Shown here piece by piece: positions 30,986 to 40,501 of a DNA stretch of 45,712 nucleotides. The DNA is from a virus. The notes under the pieces were generated by a model that saw only the letters and a program-made list of their open reading frames with translations, was not told where the DNA came from and ran no database searches. Where the stretch lies: the IMG/VR virus record IMGVR_UViG_3300032322_002184, positions 1 through 45,712 of that record; one strand, written 5' to 3'. Both the position numbers and the translations under genes were made by a program. How positions within the stretch are numbered: position 1 is the first letter of the stretch; every line of letters starts with the position of its first letter.

Positions 30986-32524
30986 ATGCCCGCGATCATT
31001 ACTGATCAGATCAGAGTATTGAATGCATCTAACTTTGTCAGTGGTATTTCGACCTCTGATAACAGTTATTATGTGTTTATTGGTCTACCAAATGCCACTG
31101 AAGTAAGTGCAGATTGGAATACTAATACACCATATCCAATTGATAGTTTCGATCAATATAGTGACATATATGATACTCTAATTTCTGCAAAGAAAATTAC
31201 ATCAAGTGATGTCCTAAAAGTTATCAGAAAAATTTCTTGGACATCAGGTACGATTTATGAAATGTACCGACATGATTATAGTATTAATAGAACTTCGCCC
31301 CAAACTAGTGCAACTAGTTTGTATCGAACAAATTTTTATGTAATGAACTCTGACTATAGAGTTTATGAATGCATTTATAATGGTGCTGCTCCGTCAAATA
31401 GCGGAAAAGGAATTATTTCCTTGGAAGAACCAACTCATACGGATCTCCAACCAAGATTAGAAAGTGACGGGTATATTTGGAAGTATCTATTCTCCATCAA
31501 ACCAAGTGATATTATAAAATTTGATAGTGTGGAATATATTCCAGTTCCTGCAAACTGGAAAACAAATTCTGATGTTGCCAATGTTAGAAATGCTGCAGTT
31601 AATGGGAGAATTGAAGTTGTTGTTATTGAAAGTGTAAGTTCCGCTTCATATCAATATAGTGGTGCAAAAAATAATGTGCCAATAAAAGGTGATGGACAAG
31701 ATGGATTAGCATCTGTTACCTTTATTGATGGAAAACCGACAGCAGTAACAGTCACTAATGGAGGAACTGGATATACTTTTGCTACATTAGATCTTGATAG
31801 TGTTGTAACTGGATCTGGAGCAAGTTTTTCCGTTATTATTCCTCCACCTGGAGGACATGGTGCAGATATTGATAAAGAACTTGGTGCAAATCGAGTTTTA
31901 ATTTATTCAAGAATTGAAAACAGTGATGTAACAAATCCAGATTTTCCAACAGGAAATCAATTTGCAAGAATTGGCATTATTAAAAATCCATTAGTCAATG
32001 GAACATCTAACTTATTAACAGCATCTTCAGCGTCTGGTGTTTATGGTCTTCGCTTGACTGGTGCTGCTACAACGACAATGAGTGTGTCAGTTGATGGGCA
32101 AGTTAGACAAACAATTGGTGTTGGATCGACTGCAGTTGGAAAAATTATTTCATATGATCCAATAACAAAAATTTTGAGGTACTGGCAAGATAGGGATCTT
32201 GCTACTGATAGTTCTACTGGATCAAAACCAACCTATGGATACCGTCTAAATAAATTTACAAGTTCTCCAGGGACAGGAGGAAGTGTGAATGTAGTTGTAA
32301 CAACGACTACTGGCACTGAAACCGTAGGTATTGAAACAACATTTACTGGAGTTTCAACAACGGTCAACTCAAGAACTTATTACTTCGGACAATCATTTAA
32401 TAATGGTATTGCACAACCAGAAATTCAAAAGTATTCTGGAGAAATTATTTACGTCGATAACCGACCAGAAGTAACAAGAGCTACAAACCAAAGAGAAGAT
32501 ATTAAAATTGTTTTAGAATTCTGA
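30986..32524 (+). CDS. gp8: Baseplate wedge protein gp8 (512 aa)
   Basis: The opening MPAIITDQIRVLNASNFVSG and the following SYYVFIGLPNATE match gp8 proteins of cyanophages. IYEMYRHDYSINRTS, then FYVMNSDYRVYECIYNG and LESDGYIWKYLFSIKPSDI are the conserved core shared with T4 gp8. T4 gp8 is 334 aa; the longer form with an inserted glycine-turn repeat (VTVTNGGTGYTFATLDL) is normal in cyanophages. gp8 dimers bridge the wedge between gp6/gp7/gp10. Ends QREDIKIVLEF, four bases before the next gene. Confidence 0.85.
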   Translation: MPAIITDQIRVLNASNFVSGISTSDNSYYVFIGLPNATEVSADWNTNTPYPIDSFDQYSDIYDTLISAKKITSSDVLKVIRKISWTSGTIYEMYRHDYSINRTSPQTSATSLYRTNFYVMNSDYRVYECIYNGAAPSNSGKGIISLEEPTHTDLQPRLESDGYIWKYLFSIKPSDIIKFDSVEYIPVPANWKTNSDVANVRNAAVNGRIEVVVIESVSSASYQYSGAKNNVPIKGDGQDGLASVTFIDGKPTAVTVTNGGTGYTFATLDLDSVVTGSGASFSVIIPPPGGHGADIDKELGANRVLIYSRIENSDVTNPDFPTGNQFARIGIIKNPLVNGTSNLLTASSASGVYGLRLTGAATTTMSVSVDGQVRQTIGVGSTAVGKIISYDPITKILRYWQDRDLATDSSTGSKPTYGYRLNKFTSSPGTGGSVNVVVTTTTGTETVGIETTFTGVSTTVNSRTYYFGQSFNNGIAQPEIQKYSGEIIYVDNRPEVTRATNQREDIKIVLEF

Positions 32525-32528
32525 TCCG

Positions 32529-35500
32529 ATGCCACAAAACACTAACCTCAACACTAATCCATATTATGATGACTTTGATCAGGCAAAGAATTACAATAGA
32601 GTTCTTTTCAAACCTGGTGTGCCAATTCAGGCAAGAGAACTAACAACCTTACAGTCAATTCTTCAAGATCAAGTTGAAAAATTTGGTAAACATTTTTTCA
32701 AAGAAGGTTCTGTAGTAATTCCTGGTTCTATTGCATATGATGACAGATATTATGCAGTAAAATTAGAGCCCACTTTTTTTGGTGTTTCGGTTGAGGTTTA
32801 TTATGATCAGTTAATTGGACTAACTATCCAAGGAAAAACTTCTGGTATTACTGCGGTAGTAAAAAAAGTAATATCTAGAAATCAATCTATCGAAGGTGTT
32901 ACTACATTATATGTAAAATATCAAAAATCATCAGATCAAGATTATAGTACAGATCAGTTTTTAGATGGTGAAAATCTAGTAACTCTTACAGATTTTACTT
33001 ATGGATCTACAACAATTGCTTCTGGATCTGACTTTGCAACGTGTGTTCTTACAAATGCTACTGCAACTGGATCTTCATTCTCTGTAACTGAAGGTGTATT
33101 TTTTGCAAGAGGTGCATTCATTGCAGTAAATGATGAAACAATTATCCTAGATCAATATTCAAATACTCCATCGTACAGAGTTGGATTTTTCGTAAACGAA
33201 GAAATCATTAATGCTGTTGATGACCCATCACTTTATGACAATGCTCAAGGATATTCAAACTATACTGCACCTGGTGCAGATAGGTTAAAGATTAGTTTAT
33301 CTTTAATTAAAAAAGATTTAGAAGATTATCAAGATGAAAACTTCATTGAACTTTTCAGAGTAAAGAATGGTGAAGTTAAAAAAATTGTTACAAAAACCGT
33401 TTACAGCGAAATTGCTAAGGAATTGGCAAGAAGAACTTATGATGAAAGCGGCGATTATTATGTTAAGCAATTTGATATTCAAGCAAAAGAAAGTTTAAAC
33501 GATAGATATTCAACTTTTGGAGTTTTCTTCCCAGAGGAAAATACTGATCAGGGTAATAAACCATCTAAAGATTTACTTGAAATTCAAGTTGGTCCAGGAA
33601 AAGCATATGTAAAAGGATATGAAGTAGAAACTTTTGGAACAACCTTCTTGGATGTAGAAAAACCAAGAGAAACTACGTCTGTTTTGGGTGCAGGAATTCC
33701 ATTTCAGGCAGGCAATCTTTTACGTGTAAACAATGTATACGGCGGTGCTAGTGTTGGATTAGCAACAACTGGATTTGTAGATCTTCGCAGTCAAAGACTT
33801 GGATCTAATAAAGCTTCTGCTGTAGGACAAAGTGTTGGTAGAGCACGAGTATATGATTACAAGAGTACAAATACAGATTATACTAATAATGCATCTCAGT
33901 TTGATTTATATCTCTATGATATTCAAACTGACACAGAAATTACTCTAAACCAATCGTTATCAATTAGTGCTCCTGCCTTGATTGAAGGTAAAAATTCTGG
34001 TGCTAAAGGATATCTAAGATCTGTATCTGGAAGTATTCTAACTCTTCATCAAACGTCTGGTAACTTCATTGTTGATGAAGCAATTCTTGTCAATGGAATT
34101 GAAAATGGTAGAGTTATTACTAAAGTACTAGAGTTTGATATTACTGATGTGAGATCAGTGAGATCTGAAGTTGGTGTTACAACTTTTAGTGCAGATACAG
34201 TTTTAGATCCAAAGATCAACTTTGGAGCAAAACCATTTACAATTACTTCTGGATCAGGCGGTGTTTCGACTGTTACCAGCTCTACAAGTGGTTGGACTGT
34301 AGGTATCAAGACTGGTGATATTGTTTCATATGCTAGAACTGATGTATCAGGAACTGTTTATAATAGAGTAAAAACTATTACATCAACAGCACAAAGTTTG
34401 ACTGTTGAAGCAGTAACCAATGTTGTTGGAGTTGCAACTGGAACTTTACCTCCTGCATCAGTCAGTGTTTCTGGTCTTCTTGTTGTTGCGCCAAAGATCA
34501 GAAATTCAAACTCTGGGTTTATGTATGCAGAGTTTCCAAATAGAAATATTGAAAGTGTAGATCTGACAACTTCTGATATCTTTATTAGAAAAGAATATAG
34601 AGATAGAAGTTCATCATCTTTAGGATCACTAGATTTACCATCTTTAGCAGGAACTGATTTTGTTTATGCTCCATTTGATGAAGAAAGATATTCAATCTTC
34701 TACATGGACGGAACAGTTGAACCACTAACTTCAGATCAATTCCAACTAACAAATGGTGGTAAGGGTGCAACTATTTCTGGATTATCTAAAACAAGTCAGA
34801 CTGGAGTGGTTGCAGTAACAACTCAACAAAAATCAAAAGTTACATCTAAGAATAAAGTTCTAAATCGTGCAGCGTCAGTTACAGTTACTGGTTCAAAATA
34901 CAATTACTCTGGTATTTCAACTGGAGTTAGTGATGGTCTAAGTCATAATAACGCTTATGGTAAGCGTGTTCAAGACAAAGAAATTTCTCTAGATGTTGCT
35001 GATGTTGTCAATGTTCATGCAGTATTTCAGTCATCAACGAATAGTGCTCCAACAGTTCCAAGTTTAGTTCTTTCATCATTAAATGGTCCAAATGGAACTA
35101 ATCTGGACTTAATTGTTGGTGAAATTCTAATTGGTAATACTTCTGGTGCTTCGGCAATGGTTCTTGGTAAAACAGGCACCAATGAAATTTACTATATTAC
35201 CAAAAATATTCAGAGTTTTATTGAAACTGAACAAGTCATATTCCAAGAAAGTGGAGTAACTGCTAATATTTCACAAATCAATCTAGGAGATCCAAACATC
35301 TTAGATAATTTCAGTTTTGATACAGGTCAGCGACTTGAATATTATGATTTTGGTAGACTAATCAGAAAGTCTGGATCACAAGAACCATCGAGACAACTCA
35401 AGGTATATTTTGATTATTTTACCATCAATTCTAGTGATAATGGTGAAATTATTACAACCAATAGTTATCCAGATTATAATGAAAATATTCAAAGTTTCAA

Positions 35501-38500
35501 TAATATAAGAAATACTGATGTTATTGACTTTAGACCACGAGTAGCAGACTATAGTGGAACATTATCACCATTTGAATTCTCATCAAGAAACTTTGGTGGA
35601 TCTGGACAAACTGTTCCAAATGTGATTGTTTCTGATGAAAATATTGTTTTAGACTATAGTTTCTATACGGGAAGAATTGATAGACTATTCCTCAATCAGG
35701 ACAATACATTTACTATTGCAAAGGGTGTTTCTTCAGAACGTCCAGTTCTACCAGAAGCAATTGATGGATCTTTTGAACTAGCAACAATTACATATGCACC
35801 ATATGTCTATGATGTAGATACTGATGTAACGATTGAGTTCAGGGCTAACAAGCGTTATACAATGCTTGATATTGGAAAACTTGAAGATAGAATTGCTGGT
35901 TTAGAGTACTATACAAGTCTATCCTTACTTGAAGCAAAAACATCAAGTTTAGTCATTCAAGACCCAGATACAGGACTTGATAAATTCAAGTCTGGATTTG
36001 TTGTTGATAACTTTAGTACCTTTGATGTTGCGGATAAAACACTTCCAGTTCTAAAATATGATATTGACAATAATGAAATGATTGCAAGATCATATTATGA
36101 TAACATTGATCTTTTAGTTGGATCTGAAGCACTTATTGGTACAAATGGAGCACCAAATCTAAGTATTGATGCGCGATACACAAATGATCTTGGATCTGCT
36201 AATATCAAAAAATCAAAGAATATTGTAACTCTAAACTATTCTGAGGTAGAAGATTTCAATCAACCATTTGCAAGCAGAGCAGTAAACGTCAATCCATTTG
36301 ATGTTGTTACCTGGCGTGGTAGTATGAGTTTAGATCCAAAACAAGATATTTGGATCGAAAGAGAATATAAAACTATTGATGGTGGTTTTGGAACAACTGA
36401 AGTTATTACATCTTCAACGGCAATTCCAAATCTAAGATCACAGAATATTGAATTCAAAGCATCTAGACTAAAACCATCAACTAAGTTCTTTAGTTTCTTT
36501 TCAAGAACAGATATGTCTGATAATAGGACACTAACTGTTCCTAAGTTATTAGAAGTAACCCCAGTTCAAGGATCATTCCAAGTTGGAGAAACTGTTGTTG
36601 GAAGACTTCTTTCCAATCAAAATACAACAGCAAATCCAGAAGTTAGATTTAGACTTGCACAGGCAAATCATAAAGATGGTCCATATAATGCTCCAACAGC
36701 AGTATATACCAACAGCCCATATTCATCTGTTGGATTGAGTTCTTTCTATAGTGATACTACCGAAGTATTGAATATTGATACTTCATCACTCAATCAAAAA
36801 TCAGACGAAAGATTTTTTGGGTATGTGTCTGTTGGTATGAAACTTGTTGGAGAAACAAGTAATGCAGAAGCAACTGTAAAAGATATTAGATTGATTAGCG
36901 ATGCAAATGGTGTTCTAATTGGAAGCATCAATATTCCAAACACAGATCCAAAATTTGCGAATGGAACAAATACTGTTGAAGTATCTGCAGAAAAAACACC
37001 TTCAAATATTCCTGGTATCACTGTAAGTGGAGCAGATGCAAACTTCTTCTCACAAGGAACATTAGAAACACAAACAACTATTGTTCGTCGTCCTCCACCA
37101 CCACCTCCAGCCCCAGCAGATCCATTAGCACAATCGTTCTTTGTTGAAGAAGATCCTGGTGTTTACTATACATCTGTTGATTTATTCTTTGGAACAAAGA
37201 GTTCATCAATTCCTGTGGAACTTAGAATTGTAAATGTTGTAAATGGTTTTCCTTCTGGAAATATTATTGAGGGATCTAGTGTTGTAAAATATCCAAATGA
37301 GATTACAACTTCAAGTACTGGATCAACAGCAACAACATTTACATTTGATGCTCCAGTATATCTACCAAAAGGAGAGTATGCATTTGTGATTTTAGCTGAT
37401 ACTGATGCATATAATGTGTGGATTTCTCGTGTAGGTGAGGAAGATATTTCAACTGCCAACTTACCAGAAATTCAAAAAATTATTATCAACAAGCAACCAT
37501 CATTAGGATCACTATTTAAGTCACAAAATGCATCTACTTGGGAAGCATCGCAACTTGAGGATCTAAAGTATGTTGCACGTAAGGCAAAGTTCACTACACA
37601 AAAAGGAACCTTCAAGTTCTATAATCCAGAACTAAGAACATATAATTCTAGAAATATTCTACAAACTAATCCAATTGAAGTTTATGCTAAGAAAGTAACT
37701 CTTGGGTTATCTTCTGCAGTTACCTCCCCATTTGTTGTTGTAGGATCTCAAATTAAACAAGATAATAGAACTTCTAGTGGATTTGTAGAAAGTCTACGTG
37801 GTGCTGTTGGACTTGCCAACACTGGATTGACTGTTACTAATGTTGGTGTTGGTTATTCTAATGGTACATTCCAGGGTGTAAACTTCACTTCAGTTACTGG
37901 ATCTGGAACTGGTGCTATTGGCATTGTTACTGTTAGTGGTGGTGCAATTGCTAACGTATGCGTAACTGCTAGTGGTCGTGGATATGCTGTGGGTGATACA
38001 CTAACAGCCACACTTGGTAGTAACACGTTAGGTCAAAATCTAACCTTTACTGTAGGTGTTGTTACTTCAACAAATACTCTTGTTCTAACCAACGTAACTG
38101 GACAAGACTTTAATACATCAGATCAAATCCAGTATGTGCCAACTGCAGGTGCTGGTGTTGGCGTTGGATCAACTTTATTCTCGATTGTTCCTTCTACTGC
38201 TACAATTAATACAGACCAATATGACGGCACTTATTTCAAGGTAAATCATAAGAACCATGGAATGCACGCTGATAATAACATTGTTACATTAACTGGAGTA
38301 AGTGGTGATACTGTTCCAACTGCAATTCAAGTGGGATATGCAGTAAGTTCTATTGATAATATTAGTATTGCAAGTAGCACAAACTTCAATCTATTTGAAG
38401 GTGCTCAAGTTTCTGCAGCAAACCCTGGATTTGCTTTGATTGGCGATGAGATTATTGCATATACTGGTGTAGGAAATAATATCCTAACTGGTATTACAAC

Positions 38501-39521
38501 TAGAGGAATTGATGGAACAATCCCAAGAACTTATACTGCAAATACACCAATTCAAAAATATGAGTTTGCTGGTGTTTCTCTAAGAAAGGTCAATACAACA
38601 CATAATTTAATCAATGCATCCAATACAATTCAAGATAAAGTAACTCTTGATCAATATCATGTAAAAATTTCTGGAGCAGCGGTATTTAACTCTAGTAAAA
38701 TTGGTGGTGGATCAAATGCTAAGGCAACCCAAAATATTCAATTTGAAAGTATTATTCCTTATATTGATTATAATCTTCCAAATGGAACATCTATTAGTGC
38801 TCAGGTAAGAACAACATCTGGAACAAGTATTGACGGAAGTGAAGTATCATTCCAAGATAAAGGATATGAATCAGTTTCACTAACAAATAAAACTACTTTT
38901 AAAGATCCAAGAATAATTGCTTCTAGACCAAATGAAGAAACGAAACTGCTTGCTCTTCCTGGTGCTAAATCATTTACTTTTGAATTAGAGTTAAGTACAA
39001 CTAATGAAAATGTGTCTCCAAGCATAAATGCATTTGAAAGTTTTGTTACTACAGAATCACATAGAGTAAATAGTCCAATCACAAATTATGCTGCTGACAG
39101 AAGAGCAAATCTTCTTGTAGAAGATCCGCATGATTTCTCATATCTAACTAAGGTAATTAGTCTAGAAACACCTGCAACATCATTGAAAGTTTTACTTGAC
39201 GCTTATAGACCAACAGATGCTGATATTAGAATTCTATACAGACTGTTTAGAGTTGATGGGGCAGAGCTTGATAAAGTATTTGAACTATTCCCTGGGTATG
39301 ACAATCTTGATGCTAACCAACAAGTAATTAATATTAAAAATAATAGCGGAAGATCTGATAGAAATATTTCTGCAAGTCTTGATAATCAATTTGTTGAGTA
39401 TACTTGGACTGCAAATAATCTTCCTCAGTTTAGTGCATACCAAATCAAAGTTGAAAATACAACAACAAATCAAGCACAATCACCAAAAATTAGAAACTTT
39501 AGAGCAATTGCATTGGCATGA
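32529..39521 (+). CDS. Giant DUF4815-type structural protein (2330 aa)
   Basis: The N-terminal ~400 residues match the DUF4815 phage structural domain: LFKPGVPIQARELTTLQSIL, GKHFFKEGSVVIPGSIAY, then RLKISLSLIKKDLEDYQDEN and GPGKAYVKGYEVETFGTTFL. This domain is found in large tail proteins that follow gp8. A run of prolines (RRPPPPPPAPAD near residue 1520) marks a hinge. After it PLAQSFFVEEDPGVYYTSVD starts a second beta-rich half that contains glycine-turn repeats. The end is IRNFRAIALA. Likely baseplate peripheral or fibre-attachment protein (inference). The stop overlaps the next small gene. Confidence 0.78.
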   Translation: MPQNTNLNTNPYYDDFDQAKNYNRVLFKPGVPIQARELTTLQSILQDQVEKFGKHFFKEGSVVIPGSIAYDDRYYAVKLEPTFFGVSVEVYYDQLIGLTIQGKTSGITAVVKKVISRNQSIEGVTTLYVKYQKSSDQDYSTDQFLDGENLVTLTDFTYGSTTIASGSDFATCVLTNATATGSSFSVTEGVFFARGAFIAVNDETIILDQYSNTPSYRVGFFVNEEIINAVDDPSLYDNAQGYSNYTAPGADRLKISLSLIKKDLEDYQDENFIELFRVKNGEVKKIVTKTVYSEIAKELARRTYDESGDYYVKQFDIQAKESLNDRYSTFGVFFPEENTDQGNKPSKDLLEIQVGPGKAYVKGYEVETFGTTFLDVEKPRETTSVLGAGIPFQAGNLLRVNNVYGGASVGLATTGFVDLRSQRLGSNKASAVGQSVGRARVYDYKSTNTDYTNNASQFDLYLYDIQTDTEITLNQSLSISAPALIEGKNSGAKGYLRSVSGSILTLHQTSGNFIVDEAILVNGIENGRVITKVLEFDITDVRSVRSEVGVTTFSADTVLDPKINFGAKPFTITSGSGGVSTVTSSTSGWTVGIKTGDIVSYARTDVSGTVYNRVKTITSTAQSLTVEAVTNVVGVATGTLPPASVSVSGLLVVAPKIRNSNSGFMYAEFPNRNIESVDLTTSDIFIRKEYRDRSSSSLGSLDLPSLAGTDFVYAPFDEERYSIFYMDGTVEPLTSDQFQLTNGGKGATISGLSKTSQTGVVAVTTQQKSKVTSKNKVLNRAASVTVTGSKYNYSGISTGVSDGLSHNNAYGKRVQDKEISLDVADVVNVHAVFQSSTNSAPTVPSLVLSSLNGPNGTNLDLIVGEILIGNTSGASAMVLGKTGTNEIYYITKNIQSFIETEQVIFQESGVTANISQINLGDPNILDNFSFDTGQRLEYYDFGRLIRKSGSQEPSRQLKVYFDYFTINSSDNGEIITTNSYPDYNENIQSFNNIRNTDVIDFRPRVADYSGTLSPFEFSSRNFGGSGQTVPNVIVSDENIVLDYSFYTGRIDRLFLNQDNTFTIAKGVSSERPVLPEAIDGSFELATITYAPYVYDVDTDVTIEFRANKRYTMLDIGKLEDRIAGLEYYTSLSLLEAKTSSLVIQDPDTGLDKFKSGFVVDNFSTFDVADKTLPVLKYDIDNNEMIARSYYDNIDLLVGSEALIGTNGAPNLSIDARYTNDLGSANIKKSKNIVTLNYSEVEDFNQPFASRAVNVNPFDVVTWRGSMSLDPKQDIWIEREYKTIDGGFGTTEVITSSTAIPNLRSQNIEFKASRLKPSTKFFSFFSRTDMSDNRTLTVPKLLEVTPVQGSFQVGETVVGRLLSNQNTTANPEVRFRLAQANHKDGPYNAPTAVYTNSPYSSVGLSSFYSDTTEVLNIDTSSLNQKSDERFFGYVSVGMKLVGETSNAEATVKDIRLISDANGVLIGSINIPNTDPKFANGTNTVEVSAEKTPSNIPGITVSGADANFFSQGTLETQTTIVRRPPPPPPAPADPLAQSFFVEEDPGVYYTSVDLFFGTKSSSIPVELRIVNVVNGFPSGNIIEGSSVVKYPNEITTSSTGSTATTFTFDAPVYLPKGEYAFVILADTDAYNVWISRVGEEDISTANLPEIQKIIINKQPSLGSLFKSQNASTWEASQLEDLKYVARKAKFTTQKGTFKFYNPELRTYNSRNILQTNPIEVYAKKVTLGLSSAVTSPFVVVGSQIKQDNRTSSGFVESLRGAVGLANTGLTVTNVGVGYSNGTFQGVNFTSVTGSGTGAIGIVTVSGGAIANVCVTASGRGYAVGDTLTATLGSNTLGQNLTFTVGVVTSTNTLVLTNVTGQDFNTSDQIQYVPTAGAGVGVGSTLFSIVPSTATINTDQYDGTYFKVNHKNHGMHADNNIVTLTGVSGDTVPTAIQVGYAVSSIDNISIASSTNFNLFEGAQVSAANPGFALIGDEIIAYTGVGNNILTGITTRGIDGTIPRTYTANTPIQKYEFAGVSLRKVNTTHNLINASNTIQDKVTLDQYHVKISGAAVFNSSKIGGGSNAKATQNIQFESIIPYIDYNLPNGTSISAQVRTTSGTSIDGSEVSFQDKGYESVSLTNKTTFKDPRIIASRPNEETKLLALPGAKSFTFELELSTTNENVSPSINAFESFVTTESHRVNSPITNYAADRRANLLVEDPHDFSYLTKVISLETPATSLKVLLDAYRPTDADIRILYRLFRVDGAELDKVFELFPGYDNLDANQQVINIKNNSGRSDRNISASLDNQFVEYTWTANNLPQFSAYQIKVENTTTNQAQSPKIRNFRAIALA

Positions 39522-39712
39522 TAAAACGAGCAAAAGTAGAAGATCATTCAAATCTTGAAAGAGACTTACATACACAAGCAATCATAAACACAGATATGGT
39601 TGCTTACGAGAAATATATCAATGAAAGAAATACTCGTTTACGTTATGAAACAGAACTTAAAGAACTGAGATCTGAAATCGAAGTTCTAAAGTCTTTAATT
39701 CTCAATAAATAA
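39518..39712 (+). CDS. Small coiled-coil protein after the giant gene (64 aa)
   Basis: Starts MIKRAKVEDHSNLERDLHTQ and ends in a strong heptad stretch (YETELKELRSEIEVLKSLIL). Four-base overlap with the DUF4815 gene. Its C-terminal coiled coil would drive oligomerisation. It could be a chaperone or accessory of the adjacent tail protein. The protein at 44434 also follows a giant fibre gene and has a coiled coil, so the arrangement recurs. Confidence 0.65.
   Translation: MIKRAKVEDHSNLERDLHTQAIINTDMVAYEKYINERNTRLRYETELKELRSEIEVLKSLILNK
39704..39711 (+). promoter_or_regulatory. Late promoter box (NATAAATA) before 39733
   Basis: AATAAATA overlaps the end of the small coiled-coil gene. The next start is 22 bases on, with AGGTGGGAG as ribosome site. 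Confidence 0.45.
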
Positions 39713-39732
39713 TTATAGTATAAAGGTGGGAG

Positions 39733-40074
39733 ATGGCAGTTCCAGTAGTCAACCTGGTAATTGAACAGGGAGCTGATTTTACAAGGACTTTTAATTTGAA
39801 AAAGTCCGATGGATCTCCATTGGATTTGTCACCTTATAATTTTTCGGTAAAAATGAGGAAGTGGAGTGGTTCTGCTGGATTTATTAGTTTTGCAACAACA
39901 TATAATGGAAATCCAACTTTAGGAAATTTGACAATATCACTAACAAATTCTCAAACTGGAATTATTACTTCGGGTAGATATAATTATGATGTAATTATTA
40001 CAAACACATCTGCAAGTAGTACTAAAACTAAAGTAATTACTGGACAGATAACTGTAAATTCTACCGTTTCCTAA
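39733..40074 (+). CDS. Small virion structural protein, Ig-like type (113 aa)
   Basis: Starts MAVPVVNLVIEQGADFTRTF. The pattern QGADFTRTFNLKKSDGSPLDLSPY, strand by strand, is that of small phage beta-sandwich proteins at baseplate or fibre bases. The C-terminus TKVITGQITVNSTVS is a final strand pair. A clear GGTGGGAG ribosome site precedes it. One base separates it from the next start. Probably a fibre-attachment or head-tail decoration protein; exact role unknown. Confidence 0.65.
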   Translation: MAVPVVNLVIEQGADFTRTFNLKKSDGSPLDLSPYNFSVKMRKWSGSAGFISFATTYNGNPTLGNLTISLTNSQTGIITSGRYNYDVIITNTSASSTKTKVITGQITVNSTVS

Positions 40075-40075
40075 A

Positions 40076-40456
40076 ATGTCGGACATAGTTGTTTCTACTG
40101 AGGGAAATGGTTCTTTAGTTTCTTCAGTTGTATCACTAGATATTGCAGCAGATTCCGATATTGGTACAGGACAAATAGAAGTAATTGTTGCATCAGCAGG
40201 AGGAGGAGGAGTGGCAAATCTATCAGATATTTTAGACGTAGACACTTCAAATCTTAGTGCATCTACAAACAAATATATTATGGTGTATGATGCACAAACT
40301 TCAAAATATAAGTTTATAAATCCAGATGATATTTTAGATGCTTCTGTTGGAATAACAACAACTGATCCTACTCCTGTAGGAATGTCAACAGCAACCATAA
40401 ATTACTTGGATGATGTATTGGATAATAAAATAGATTTAGATGCTGGAGAGTGGTAG
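40076..40456 (+). CDS. Tail-fibre-associated protein (126 aa)
   Basis: Starts MSDIVVSTEGNGSLVSSVVS and contains a poly-Gly turn (AGGGGVANLSDILDVD), then NKYIMVYDAQTSKYKFINPD. The last motif resembles phage fibre N-termini, which bear repeats like LSDVDT...KYVLVYDATTGKY. Ends DLDAGEW. It lies directly ahead of the large fibre gene and may connect it to the baseplate. Confidence 0.6.
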   Translation: MSDIVVSTEGNGSLVSSVVSLDIAADSDIGTGQIEVIVASAGGGGVANLSDILDVDTSNLSASTNKYIMVYDAQTSKYKFINPDDILDASVGITTTDPTPVGMSTATINYLDDVLDNKIDLDAGEW

Positions 40457-40501
40457 TTTCTAAATAATTGGGAACGAAAAAAATAATTACCCATAATTCC
40501 T

